Below are positions 8,447 to 17,036 of a stretch of DNA of 64,000 bases, piece after piece. The notes under the pieces were generated by a model. It saw only the letters and a program-made list of their open reading frames with translations. It searched no databases and was not told the DNA's origin. Numbering within the stretch: position 1 is the first letter of the stretch; every line of letters begins with the position of its first letter. Position numbers and translations under genes: made by a program. Where the stretch lies: assembly GCA_963720725.1 (NCBI GenBank), contig CAVRGN010000003.1:1116001-1180000 (forward strand), read 5' to 3'. Source of the stretch: Benzoatithermus sp963720725 (GTDB lineage: Bacteria > Pseudomonadota > Alphaproteobacteria > Geminicoccales > Geminicoccaceae).

Positions 8447-9859
8447 GTGGCCCGCACTGTCCTCGCCCGCGAGATTCCCTGGCTGGAGCCTTTGGCCGCG
8501 TTCGCGGCGGTGCGGGGACTTCCTTGGCCGGTGCTGCTCGACAGCGCCCGCGGTGATCCGCGGCTGGGGCGGTGGAGCTACGTCGCGGCGGACCCTTATC
8601 TGACGCTGGTCAGCAAGGACGGGCGGATCCAGTCGGGCGAGCGGGGCTTCAGCGGCGATCCCTTCGCGGTGCTGCAGCGGGCGATGGCCCATTACCGGCT
8701 CGACCACGACCCTGGCCTGCCGGTGCCGTTCCAGACCGGGGCGGTCGGGTGGTTCGGCTACGATCTGGCCCACCATCTGGAACGGCTGCCCCATCCGGCG
8801 CTGGACGATCTGGCGTTTCCGGACCTGGCGATCGGCTTCTACGACACCGTGCTGGCGTTCGACCTCCCGGAGCGCCGGGCTTGGCTGATGAGCAGCGGCT
8901 GGCCGGAGGCGACGCCGGAGGCCAGCATGCATCTGAGGAAATCGCGGGCCGACTGTTTTGCCGGCCTGCTCGCCGGTGCCGTCGCGGCGGACTTGCCGCC
9001 CGACGTCGCCGGCGAGGTGCGGCTGGAGACGAACTTCACCCGGCCTGCCTACGAAGCGGCGGTGGCGCGGGTGGTCGAGTACATCCTGGCGGGCGACATC
9101 TTCCAGGCCAACATCTCGCAGCGCTTTTGCGCCGAGCTGCCGCCGGGGCTCGACGGGTGGGCGCTCTACCGACGCTTGCGGCAGCGCAACCCGGCACCGT
9201 TCGCGGCCTATCTGGACTCCGGGAGCATGCAGATCGTCTCTGCCTCGCCCGAGCGCTTCTTGCAGCTGCACGGGCGGCAGGTCGAGACCCGCCCGATCAA
9301 GGGCACCCGGCCGCGCGGCGCCACCCCGGAGGACGACAGAGCGCTGGGTGAGGCGCTGCTGGCATCCGAGAAGGACCGGGCCGAGAACGTGATGATCGTC
9401 GACCTGCTGCGCAACGATCTCAGCCGGGTGTGCCGGGACCACAGCGTGCAGACGCCCGAGATCTGCGTGCTGGAGAGCTTCGCCACCGTGCACCATCTGG
9501 TCTCGACCGTGACCGGCGAGCTGCGCCCGGGCCTGGACGCGGTCGACCTGCTCCGTGCGACCTTCCCGGGCGGCTCGATCACGGGTGCTCCCAAGATCCG
9601 GGCCATGGAGATCATCGCCGAGCTGGAGCCGACCGCGCGCGGTCCCTATTGCGGGGCCATCGGCTGGCTGGGCGCCGACGGGTGGATGGACACCAGCATT
9701 ACCATCCGCACCTTCGCGATTCGCAACGGCAAGGTGGCGTTCCAGGCCGGCGGCGGAATCGTCGCCGACAGCGATCCGGCCGCCGAGTACGAGGAGACCT
9801 TGGACAAGGCCAGGGCGCTGATCGAGGCGCTGCGGGGTGGGTCGCCACAGCGCTTGTGA
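8447..9859 (+). CDS. pabB: Aminodeoxychorismate synthase component I
   Basis: Converts chorismate, with ammonia from PabA, to 4-amino-4-deoxychorismate for p-aminobenzoate and folate synthesis. The chorismate-binding domain carries NFTRPAYEAAVARVVEYI, GDIFQANISQRF, PASPERFL-type SASPERFLQL, RPIKGTRPRG, DLLRNDLSRVC and FPGGSITGAPKIRAMEII. The lysine in PIKGT is the PabB-type nucleophile; anthranilate synthase TrpE has alanine there, so PabB is preferred. The GTG at 8447 gives a family-like N-terminus (470 residues), but an ATG at 8342 is also possible and neither has a clear Shine-Dalgarno site. pabA follows downstream but is separated from it by a TIR gene. Confidence 0.9.
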   Translation: MARTVLAREIPWLEPLAAFAAVRGLPWPVLLDSARGDPRLGRWSYVAADPYLTLVSKDGRIQSGERGFSGDPFAVLQRAMAHYRLDHDPGLPVPFQTGAVGWFGYDLAHHLERLPHPALDDLAFPDLAIGFYDTVLAFDLPERRAWLMSSGWPEATPEASMHLRKSRADCFAGLLAGAVAADLPPDVAGEVRLETNFTRPAYEAAVARVVEYILAGDIFQANISQRFCAELPPGLDGWALYRRLRQRNPAPFAAYLDSGSMQIVSASPERFLQLHGRQVETRPIKGTRPRGATPEDDRALGEALLASEKDRAENVMIVDLLRNDLSRVCRDHSVQTPEICVLESFATVHHLVSTVTGELRPGLDAVDLLRATFPGGSITGAPKIRAMEIIAELEPTARGPYCGAIGWLGADGWMDTSITIRTFAIRNGKVAFQAGGGIVADSDPAAEYEETLDKARALIEALRGGSPQRL

Positions 9860-9921
9860 CCCCGCATGGCCTAGGCGAGAGTGCGGGAAGCGTTACGGGC
9901 TCATCCGCGGGAATCGAACAG

Positions 9922-10818
9922 ATGGAGACGGATATCGCGCCTGGCGCCAATGTCTTCGTGATCTGCAGCTACAAGGACGAGCACTGGTTGGACGGGCTGA
10001 AAAATCTGCTCGCACCTTGCTTCCGTGACGGCCGCATCGCATGGTGGGACGATGCCTCGACCAAACCGGGGGACCGTCGCGATGACTGGAGCGGAGAGGC
10101 GATCGGAAGTGCCAAGGTGGCCGTGCTCCTTGTCAGCGGAAGCTTTCTGGCATCGGAGTTCATTGCCGACAGAGTCTTGCCGGCAGTGCTGCGTGCGAGC
10201 GCCGAGGGACGCACCCGCCTCCTTTGGATACTGCTGGACGACTGCGTCCACGATGGAACCGGCATCTCGATCTATCGGGCCCTCCACGACGTCAGCCGGC
10301 CGCTCGCAGCGCTGTCGGAGCCGCAAAGAAGAGGGGCACTTGCCAAGATCGCCCGACGCATCGTTGCGGAACTCGCGCTGGCGAGCATTGCCAGAGGCCT
10401 AGGCATTGTCGACGAGATTGCCAACCAGCTGGAGGCTGTGAGTGAACATCGCTCCAGGGAAAGGCCCGCGGGCTGCGGCGCAGTCGCCCTGCGCGAGGAT
10501 GGACGGCTAGAATTCCGCGGCCGCGAGGACGTGCTCTATGAAACGGTCACCGCCGACGATCTGCTCAGGCTCGACCCTGAAAGCCTGGAACTCATCCAGA
10601 CGTTGGACGACAGCATACGCCGGCAGTTTCAGCTCTGGAAGAGCGCCTATGCCGATCGACTACGGCCTGATGGGACAATCGATCCGCACGTAGAGCAGCG
10701 CCTCGAACAGATTGCGAGGTCTATGTATCGTGATCTGCTGAGCATACTGAATTTTCTTTTGCGAATGGGAAAAGATTTGCAGGATCATTATAAGACAGTT
10801 CTTTCTGCAGCAAGCTAA
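9922..10818 (+). CDS. TIR-domain protein with helical C-terminal domain, between pabB and pabA
   Basis: A 298-residue protein starting at the ATG at 9922. Residues about 10-150 form a TIR domain of the bacterial type: FVICSYKDEHWLDGL (strand A), the BB-loop region IAWWDDASTKPGDRRDDW, then AKVAVLLVSGSFLASEFI and a long helix ending in a conserved PLAAL-like turn. TIR domains of this sort are often NAD-cleaving effectors in antiphage defence. Relatives usually have FIxxxELP; here the Glu position appears to be Val85 (FIADRVLP), so catalysis is doubtful. The C-terminal 90 residues look helical and match no family I know. The gene, especially after 10680, is far less GC-rich than its neighbours, and it splits pabB from pabA, which suggests horizontal arrival. 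No other defence gene is adjacent. Confidence 0.88.
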   Translation: METDIAPGANVFVICSYKDEHWLDGLKNLLAPCFRDGRIAWWDDASTKPGDRRDDWSGEAIGSAKVAVLLVSGSFLASEFIADRVLPAVLRASAEGRTRLLWILLDDCVHDGTGISIYRALHDVSRPLAALSEPQRRGALAKIARRIVAELALASIARGLGIVDEIANQLEAVSEHRSRERPAGCGAVALREDGRLEFRGREDVLYETVTADDLLRLDPESLELIQTLDDSIRRQFQLWKSAYADRLRPDGTIDPHVEQRLEQIARSMYRDLLSILNFLLRMGKDLQDHYKTVLSAAS

Positions 10819-10837
10819 ATTCACAGCTGTTCCAGCC

Positions 10838-11453
10838 ATGATCCTCCTGATCGATAATTACGACAGCTTCGTCTGGAACCTCGCCCGCTATGTCAGCGAG
10901 CTCGGGCACACGCGGATCGTGGTGCGCAACGACGCCACCAGCCTGGACGAGATCGCGGCCCTGGCGCCGAGCCACATCATCGTCTCGCCCGGCCCCTGCT
11001 CGCCCACCGAGGCCGGGATCAGCAATGCGGTGATCCAGGAGTTCGGGCCACATATCCCGTTATTGGGCGTGTGCCTCGGGCACCAGTGCATCGGCGCGGC
11101 ACTGGGCGGCAAGGTCGAGCGGGCGCTGCGGCCGATGCACGGCAAGACCTCGCTGGTCGACCATGACGGGACCGGGGTGTTCCGGAACCTGCCCGCGCCG
11201 TTGCGGGTGACCCGCTACCACTCGCTGATCGTGCTCGACGAGGATCTGCCGCCGGAACTGCGGGTCACCGCCCGCAGCGAGGAGGGCGAGATCATGGCCG
11301 CTGGCGCACCGCGTCTGGCCGCTGGTCGGCGTGCAGTTCCACCCCGAGGCGGCGCTGACCGAGCACGGCCACGATCTCCTGCGCAACTTCCTCGGGCTGC
11401 GTGGGCCGGCGGGCGCGTGTCGCCCGCCGGCCCGTCCCGCAGCTATTGCCTGA
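10838..11453 (+). pseudogene. pabA: Aminodeoxychorismate synthase glutaminase subunit, one frameshift
   Basis: A class I glutamine amidotransferase that supplies ammonia to PabB. The nucleophile motif is present (PLLGVCLGHQCIG, Cys in GVCLGHQ), with LLIDNYDSFVWNLARY at the start and IIVSPGPCSP. After GEIMA (near 11298) the frame breaks; one surplus base in the GCCG run explains it. The next frame continues LAHRVWPLVGVQFHPEAALTEHGHD, which supplies the catalytic His-Glu pair (FHPEA), and stops at 11453. The gene begins 19 bases after the TIR gene. A perfect 13-bp hairpin lies in its last codons, and its end overlaps the convergent PQQ dehydrogenase gene. Confidence 0.85.
11403..11433. terminator. 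Perfect 13-bp GC hairpin between convergent genes
   Basis: GGGCCGGCGGGCG (11403-11415) pairs with CGCCCGCCGGCCC (11421-11433) around a five-base loop. It lies at the meeting point of pabA and the PQQ dehydrogenase gene, so it could end transcription from both sides. There is no U-tract, so Rho-independent activity is uncertain. Confidence 0.5.
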
Positions 11454-13248
11454 GAGCGAACACCCAGACGACGCCGCCCTGGGGCACCTCGGCGTCGTAG
11501 CCGATCAGCTTGTGCAGGGTGGCCTGCTTGCGCTGTGCGTCGACGCCCCAGCCGGACTGGACCGCGACGTACTGGGTGCCGTCGACCTCGAAGGTCGAGG
11601 GCACGCCGGTGACACCGGAATTGGTCTTGAATTCCCACAAGACCTCGCCGGTCTTGGCGTCGAGCGCCCGGAACATCCGGTCGTTGGTGCCGCCCGCAAA
11701 GACCAGGCCGCCGCCCGTGGTCAGGATTGGTCCCCAATTGTGCGAGCTGGGGAAGTTGTGGGTCCAGGCCCGCTTCCCGGTCTTCAGATCCCAGGCCTGG
11801 ATCTCGCCGATATGGTCGGCGCCAGGATAGACCGTCATGCCGATATCGGCGATCTCGACCCCGGCGTACCATTGACCAGGGATGTACTCTTGCTTGGTGC
11901 CGCTCAGATAGCCGCACAAATTCTCATTGGCAGGGACGTAGAGATAGCCAGTCTGCGGATTGTAGGCCTCGGGCGGCCAGTCCTTGCCGCCCCAGAGCGA
12001 GGGGCAGAATTCCGCGCGCTTGCCGATGCCAGGGACTTTGGCTTGGTCGTATTCGGGCCGGCCGGTCTTCGGATCGAGCTTGGTGAAGACGTTCTGGCGC
12101 ACGAACGGCTGGGCGGAGAGGAATGAGATATCGCCGCTCGGGCCTCGTTCCAGCTGCCAGAGATAGCCGTTGCGGCCGGCATGGACCATGCCCTTGACCA
12201 TGCCGCCGTCGCGCCCCGGCAGGTCCACGAGGATCGGTGCCGAGACCTCGTCCCAGTCCCAAGCCTCATTCGGATGGTACTGATGGAAGCCTTTCATTGC
12301 CCCGGTCTCGACGTCCAGCGCGATGACCGAGTTGGCGTAGAGATTGTCGCCTGGGCGCTCGTCCGGCATCCAAGGCGAGGCGTTGCCGGTGCCCCAATAG
12401 GCGAGCTTGGTCTCGGGGTCGTAGCTGCCGGTGATCCAGATCGAGGCGCCGCCGCGCTCCCAGGTGTCGCCCGGCCAGCTCTCATTGCCTGGCTCGCCCG
12501 GGCCGGGGACGGTGTAGGTACGCCACAGCTCGCGGCCGGCGCGTACCGGCCCGGCGGCGGGTTCGATCTCGGCCGCTACCTGAACGACCTTAGGCTCCGC
12601 AGTCGCCTGTTGCGCCCCGTCGACGGCATAGGCCGCGACATAGCCGCGGATACCATACTCGCCACCGGAAACGCCGACCATGACCCGACCGTCGGCCACC
12701 AGGGGCGCCAGGGTCATGTAGTAGCCGTGGGTATAGTCGTCGACCGCGGATTCCCACAGCACCTTCCCGGTCTTGGCGTCGAGGGCGACCAGGAAGCAGT
12801 CGACGGTGGCTACGAACACCTTGTCGTCCCAGAGTGCTACACCGCGGTTGGTCGGGTGGAGCTGCGTCAGGTCCTCGGGCAGCTCGCGCTGGTAGCGCCA
12901 GAGAATGTCACCGGTGGCCGCGTCAGTGGCGATCACTTGTGCCTGCGGCGTGGTGACGAACATGACGCCGTCATTGACGATGGGCGGCGACTGGTGACCT
13001 TCGAGCACGCCGGTGGAAAGGCTCCAGACCGGCTCCAGCGACTTGACGTTGCTGGCATTGATCTGGTCGAGCGAACTGTAGCCCCAGCCCTGATAGTTGC
13101 CGCGGTACATCAGCCAGTTGCGCGGCTCGGGGTTATCGAGCCGCTGCTGCGTCACGTCGCTGTAGGACTGGAGTTCGGCCGCCATGCCCGCGCTGGCGGC
13201 CACGGTCAATAGCGCAGCGGTTCCGAGCAGGAATGGTCGAAGCATCAT
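11443..13248 (-). CDS. PQQ-dependent alcohol dehydrogenase (methanol/ethanol type)
   Basis: A periplasmic quinoprotein that oxidises alcohols and passes electrons to a cytochrome. The 601-residue protein has a signal peptide (LLGTAALLTVAASAGMAA) and eight-bladed propeller W-motif repeats such as TGDILWRYQRELPED, TGKVLWESAVDD and TGEVLWEFKTNSGVTG. The catalytic base region reads NEAWDWDEVS, with Asp331 and Asp333. An Asp two residues after the catalytic Asp is the mark of lanthanide-dependent XoxF/ExaF-type enzymes. The vicinal cysteine pair of many methanol dehydrogenases is absent, as is any CxxCH haem site. The Rieske gene lies 46 bases upstream and molybdenum hydroxylase genes lie beyond it. 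Confidence 0.93.
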   Translation of the reverse strand: MMLRPFLLGTAALLTVAASAGMAAELQSYSDVTQQRLDNPEPRNWLMYRGNYQGWGYSSLDQINASNVKSLEPVWSLSTGVLEGHQSPPIVNDGVMFVTTPQAQVIATDAATGDILWRYQRELPEDLTQLHPTNRGVALWDDKVFVATVDCFLVALDAKTGKVLWESAVDDYTHGYYMTLAPLVADGRVMVGVSGGEYGIRGYVAAYAVDGAQQATAEPKVVQVAAEIEPAAGPVRAGRELWRTYTVPGPGEPGNESWPGDTWERGGASIWITGSYDPETKLAYWGTGNASPWMPDERPGDNLYANSVIALDVETGAMKGFHQYHPNEAWDWDEVSAPILVDLPGRDGGMVKGMVHAGRNGYLWQLERGPSGDISFLSAQPFVRQNVFTKLDPKTGRPEYDQAKVPGIGKRAEFCPSLWGGKDWPPEAYNPQTGYLYVPANENLCGYLSGTKQEYIPGQWYAGVEIADIGMTVYPGADHIGEIQAWDLKTGKRAWTHNFPSSHNWGPILTTGGGLVFAGGTNDRMFRALDAKTGEVLWEFKTNSGVTGVPSTFEVDGTQYVAVQSGWGVDAQRKQATLHKLIGYDAEVPQGGVVWVFALRQ

Positions 13249-13294
13249 CGTTGCCTCCCTGGTAGATGCCTACGGAATCGAGCGGTCGAAGGGG

Positions 13295-13933
13295 TCAGGC
13301 CTTCGGGACGCCCAGCTTGCCCACGAACTCGCCGGCCACCAGCAACCTCTCGCCTTCCACCCGTAGCGGCAGGGCGGCGAGGGGGCGTCGTGCAGGCCCG
13401 GAAAGGACCCGTCCGTCCGCGCGAGGGTCGAACTGCGAGAAATGGCAGTGGCAGTAGATCGCCTGCTCTTCCGACTTCCAGTGCTGGATGGCGCAGCCGG
13501 CGTGGGTGCAGAAGCCCGAATAGGCGACGATCCCGTCGGCCGCGCGCTCCTTGGTGCTGTCGTCGAAGCCTGCCGGATCCAACCGGATCAGCAGGATGCG
13601 ATAGAGCCGGCTGCCGTTGCGCAGCGTGCCGGTCGCCGGGTCCCTGGCCCATGCGGCGGCGATCGGGCCGCCCATGGGCAGGCTCGACGCCGAGACCCGC
13701 TGACCTTTGAACTCGCCTTCGGCGAACTCCAGCTCGTCGCCCGACTGCGGCGGGGATTTGGCAGGTGCCGCGCGCGCCGTCCCGATCAGTGTCGTTCCCG
13801 CGAGCAGGCTGATGGTGGCACGCCGGTCGCATATAACGTTCACGACGGCCGCCAAGCCACGCCCGGAACACCTGTCCCCGGTCACTGCAAGCCTCCCCGG
13901 AGCCTCGCTCCAAACCGCGTTGGGCGGGTCCAT
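13295..13933 (-). CDS. Rieske 2Fe-2S protein
   Basis: An electron-transfer protein with a Rieske cluster held by two Cys and two His: CTHAGC and CHCHFSQFDP, both intact and correctly spaced. After the cluster comes the usual PLAALPLRVEG tail. The N-terminus is uncertain: the start at 13933 gives 212 residues, but an internal GTG near 13843 would begin VNVICDRRATISLLAG, which resembles an export signal. The gene precedes the PQQ dehydrogenase on the same strand, so it may accept or relay electrons for periplasmic alcohol oxidation. That partnership is inferred from position only. Confidence 0.85.
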   Translation of the reverse strand: MDPPNAVWSEAPGRLAVTGDRCSGRGLAAVVNVICDRRATISLLAGTTLIGTARAAPAKSPPQSGDELEFAEGEFKGQRVSASSLPMGGPIAAAWARDPATGTLRNGSRLYRILLIRLDPAGFDDSTKERAADGIVAYSGFCTHAGCAIQHWKSEEQAIYCHCHFSQFDPRADGRVLSGPARRPLAALPLRVEGERLLVAGEFVGKLGVPKA

Positions 13934-14044
13934 TTCCCTGATCGATCAACCGTAGCGGTTGCTCTGAGCGCTGCCAATCCAGAAATCACGTCATTTGCCG
14001 GACGATGGCGCTTTCTGCTGGCGCGGGAGTTGGGTGAGGTTTAT

Positions 14045-14062
14045 GCACCTCTTTAAAGGTGC
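14045..14062. promoter_or_regulatory. Inverted repeat in the leader of the molybdenum hydroxylase genes
   Basis: GCACCT and AGGTGC flank a six-base AT-rich centre, 24 bases before the iorA-like start. It could be an operator or an mRNA hairpin. Its function is unknown. Confidence 0.35.
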
Positions 14063-14085
14063 TACACAACCTGGGAGGTTACGCT

Positions 14086-14538
14086 ATGGCCATCGCGCTC
14101 GTCGTCAATGGCGAGCGGCACGAGATTGACGTGCCGCCAGAGATGCCGCTCCTCTGGGCGATCCGCGACTTGATCGGGCTCACTGGTACTAAGTATGGTT
14201 GTGGCGTCGCGGCATGCGGTGCCTGCACCGTCCATGTCGACGGCGAGGCGATCCGTTCCTGCGTGACGTCGGTCGGCGACGTCACCGGCGAGGTGACGAC
14301 GATCGAGGGCCTCGATCCGGAGGGCAATCATCCGGTGCAGCGCGCCTGGCGCGACGGCGGGGTCCCGCAATGCGGGTTCTGCCAGGCCGGCCAGATCATG
14401 CAGGCGGCGGCACTGCTGAACGCGACTGCACATCCGACCGACCAGGAGATCGGCGAGGCCATGGCCGGCAACATCTGCCGCTGCGGCTGCTATCAGCGCA
14501 TCCTGGCCGCGGTCAAAGCAGCTGGGACGGGAGCGTGA
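14086..14538 (+). CDS. 2Fe-2S subunit of a xanthine-oxidase-family hydroxylase (IorA/CoxS-like)
   Basis: The small electron-transfer subunit of a molybdenum hydroxylase. It binds two 2Fe-2S clusters: a plant-ferredoxin type (GTKYGCGVAACGACTVHVDG) and a helical-type cluster (QCGFCQAGQIM and NICRCGCYQRI). The ATG at 14086 is chosen because GGAGG lies seven bases upstream, giving 150 residues, the family size. It is followed almost directly by the large subunit. The pair resembles isoquinoline 1-oxidoreductase and membrane-linked aldehyde dehydrogenases. Confidence 0.93.
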   Translation: MAIALVVNGERHEIDVPPEMPLLWAIRDLIGLTGTKYGCGVAACGACTVHVDGEAIRSCVTSVGDVTGEVTTIEGLDPEGNHPVQRAWRDGGVPQCGFCQAGQIMQAAALLNATAHPTDQEIGEAMAGNICRCGCYQRILAAVKAAGTGA

Positions 14539-14543
14539 CCGCC

Positions 14544-16844
14544 ATGACCGACCATGCCCTGATCGAGAACGTCAGTCGCCGCTCGTTCCTGAAGTCGACA
14601 GCCGCCACAGCCGGGTTCGTCGTGGCGCTCCAGCTGGTGCCGTTCCGCGATGCCCTGGCCTACGCCACCGGCGCCGACGGGATGCCGCACGGCACAGTCA
14701 ACGACCCGCACGTGTTCGTGGCCATAGATTCGTCCGGGACGGTCACCATCACCGCCCATCGCTCGGAGATGGGGACGGGGTCGCGCACCAGCCTGCCCAT
14801 GGTCGTCGCGGACGAACTGGAGGCGGACTGGTCGCGGGTGCGCATCGTCCAGGCACCGGGCGACGAGCCGCGCTACGGCAACCAGGACACCGACGGCTCG
14901 CGCAGCATGCGCCACTTCATCCAGCCGATGCGCCAGTGCGGTGCCGCGATGCGCCAGATGCTGGAGCAGGCGGCCGCGAAGCAATGGGGCGTGGATGTCG
15001 CCGAGGTCGCGGCCGCCAATCACGAGGTCGTTCATGGCGGTTCCGGCCGCAGGCTGGGCTATGGCGAGCTCGCCATGGCTGCGATGGACCTGCCGATGCC
15101 GGCCGTCGAGCAGCTGAAGCTCAAGGACCCCTCGGCCTTCCGCTACATGGGCAAGGGCGACATCCCGATCACCGACCTGCACGACATCACCACGGGCAAG
15201 GCGGTCTACGGCTTCGACATTGCATTGCCCGGGATGAAGTTCGCCGTCGTGGCGCACCCGCCGGTGGTCGGTGGCAAGGTCAAGTCGTTCGACGCGACCG
15301 CGGCCATGAAGGTGCCGGGGGTCGAGAAAGTGTTCGAGATCCCGGGCAATGCGCCGCCGGCCAAGTTCGCCCCTCTCGGCGGTATCGCGGTGATTGCCAG
15401 CAACACCTGGGCGGCGACGCGGGGTCGGGATGCGTTGCAGATCGAGTGGGACGACGGGCCCAACGCCAGCTACGACTCGGTCGCCTATCGGGCGCAGCTT
15501 GAGGAGGCCGCGCGCCAGCCCGGTCAGGTCGCGCGGAACCAAGGTGACGCCGATGCTGCCCTGGCTTCCGCCGCCAAGGTGGTTTCGGCTGAGTACTATG
15601 CGCCGCATCTAGCACATGCGCCCATGGAGCCACCGGTCGCGACCGCCAAAGTCGCGGACGGCAAGTGCGAGGTCTGGACGTCGGTGCAGAGCCCCTACGG
15701 CACCCGCGAGGATCTCGCCAAGCTGCTCGGGCTGCCGATCGAAGACGTGACGGTGCATGTGCCGTTGCTCGGCGGCGGCTTCGGGCGCAAGTCCAAGTGC
15801 GACTATGTGCAGGAGGCGGCACTGGCGTCCCAGGCCATCGGCGGCGCGCCCGTGAAGTTGACCTGGACACGCGAGGACGACATCCAGCACGGATTCTACC
15901 ACACGGTTTCGGCGGAACGGATCGAGGCCGGACTGGACGCCGACAACAAGGTGACCTCCTGGCGGCACCGCAGCGCGGCGCCGACGATTTTCTCCACCTT
16001 CATGCCGGACCCCAAGCACGAGCAGCCGCTTGAGGTCGCGATGGGTCTGGTGGACGTACCGTTCGCGATCCCGAACGTCCGCTGCGAAACCGGCGAGGCG
16101 GCGGCCCATGTCCGGATCGGCTGGTTCCGGTCGGTCTCGAACATCCCTCACGCCTTCGCGGTGCAGTCGTTCGTGGCCGAGCTTGCCCATGCCGCGGGCA
16201 AGGATCCCAAGGACTTCCTCCTCGAGCTGCTAGGTCCGCCGCGCCAGCTCGACCCGAGCGCGATGGGTTTGACCGATCCGCTTTGGAACTATGGCGACCC
16301 CTACGAAACCTACCCGATCGACACCGGGCGGCTGGCAAACGTAGCCCAGCTGGCGGCCGAGCAGGCGGGCTGGGGACGTGAGCTGCCGAAGGGGCACGGG
16401 TTGGGGATCGCCGCCCATCGCAGCTTCCTGACCTACGTCGCCACGGTGGTCGAGGTGGCCGTCGACGACGACGGACGCCTCACCATCCCGCGCGTCGACA
16501 CGGCGATCGACTGCGGCTTCCCGGTGAACCCGGAGCGAATCCGGTCGCAGATCGAAGGTGCCGCGGTGATGGGCACCAGCCTGGCATTGCTCAGTGCGGT
16601 AACGTTCAAGAACGGCCGCGCCGAGCAGAGCAACTTCGACACCTACGAGGTCGCGCGTATGGACAGCGCGCCTTTGGACGTGAGGACGCACATCGTCCCG
16701 CATGGGTTCGACACGCCCGCCAGCGGTGTCGGCGAGCCCGGCGTGCCGCCGTTCGCGCCAGCCCTGTGCAACGCGATCTTCGCCGCCACGGGCAAGCGGA
16801 TCCGTGCGCTGCCGATCGGCGCCCAGGATCTCCGGCCGACCTGA
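14544..16844 (+). CDS. Molybdopterin-binding subunit of aldehyde/isoquinoline oxidoreductase (IorB-like)
   Basis: The large catalytic subunit of a xanthine-oxidase-family enzyme, 766 residues. A twin-arginine signal (SRRSFLKSTAATAGFVVALQ) sends the folded cofactor-loaded enzyme to the periplasm. Molybdopterin motifs include HRSEMGTGSRTSLPMVVADEL, GGGFGRKSKCDYV and the C-terminal GVGEPGVPPFAPALCNAI with the catalytic Glu. No haem domain is present. The start could also be the GTG at 14535 that overlaps the preceding stop. Its neighbours suggest a chain in which the PQQ enzyme makes an aldehyde and this enzyme oxidises it further; the true substrate is unknown. Confidence 0.92.
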   Translation: MTDHALIENVSRRSFLKSTAATAGFVVALQLVPFRDALAYATGADGMPHGTVNDPHVFVAIDSSGTVTITAHRSEMGTGSRTSLPMVVADELEADWSRVRIVQAPGDEPRYGNQDTDGSRSMRHFIQPMRQCGAAMRQMLEQAAAKQWGVDVAEVAAANHEVVHGGSGRRLGYGELAMAAMDLPMPAVEQLKLKDPSAFRYMGKGDIPITDLHDITTGKAVYGFDIALPGMKFAVVAHPPVVGGKVKSFDATAAMKVPGVEKVFEIPGNAPPAKFAPLGGIAVIASNTWAATRGRDALQIEWDDGPNASYDSVAYRAQLEEAARQPGQVARNQGDADAALASAAKVVSAEYYAPHLAHAPMEPPVATAKVADGKCEVWTSVQSPYGTREDLAKLLGLPIEDVTVHVPLLGGGFGRKSKCDYVQEAALASQAIGGAPVKLTWTREDDIQHGFYHTVSAERIEAGLDADNKVTSWRHRSAAPTIFSTFMPDPKHEQPLEVAMGLVDVPFAIPNVRCETGEAAAHVRIGWFRSVSNIPHAFAVQSFVAELAHAAGKDPKDFLLELLGPPRQLDPSAMGLTDPLWNYGDPYETYPIDTGRLANVAQLAAEQAGWGRELPKGHGLGIAAHRSFLTYVATVVEVAVDDDGRLTIPRVDTAIDCGFPVNPERIRSQIEGAAVMGTSLALLSAVTFKNGRAEQSNFDTYEVARMDSAPLDVRTHIVPHGFDTPASGVGEPGVPPFAPALCNAIFAATGKRIRALPIGAQDLRPT

Positions 16845-17036
16845 GACCGATTGTCGGGTCGGCGGCGGTTCTGTCGCCGACCCGACATCGTGCTTGGTCC
16901 GGCTGCTGCCGTTCTGCCCCACACGGGCGGAGCGGAACCCGCTCGGTCCGGCGCCCGTTGGCGGTGGTGTTGCCGTCACCAGCCAGTCGAGGAGCAGCAA
17001 GCGCTGCGGGTGCGGCCGAGGATCGGGGAATCGGCT

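Noticed and set aside
8447..9859. Anthranilate synthase component I (trpE) as the identity of this gene
   Set aside because: The PIKGT lysine is the PabB form; TrpE has alanine there. No trpD or trpC is adjacent.
9861..9887. Hairpin CCCGCA/TGCGGG after pabB as a terminator
   Set aside because: Only six base pairs with a 15-base loop and no U-tract; too weak to call.
9922..10818. A multi-gene defence island around the TIR gene
   Set aside because: The flanking genes are pabB and pabA. No nuclease, sensor or mobile-element gene is adjacent, so only a single-gene reading is supported.
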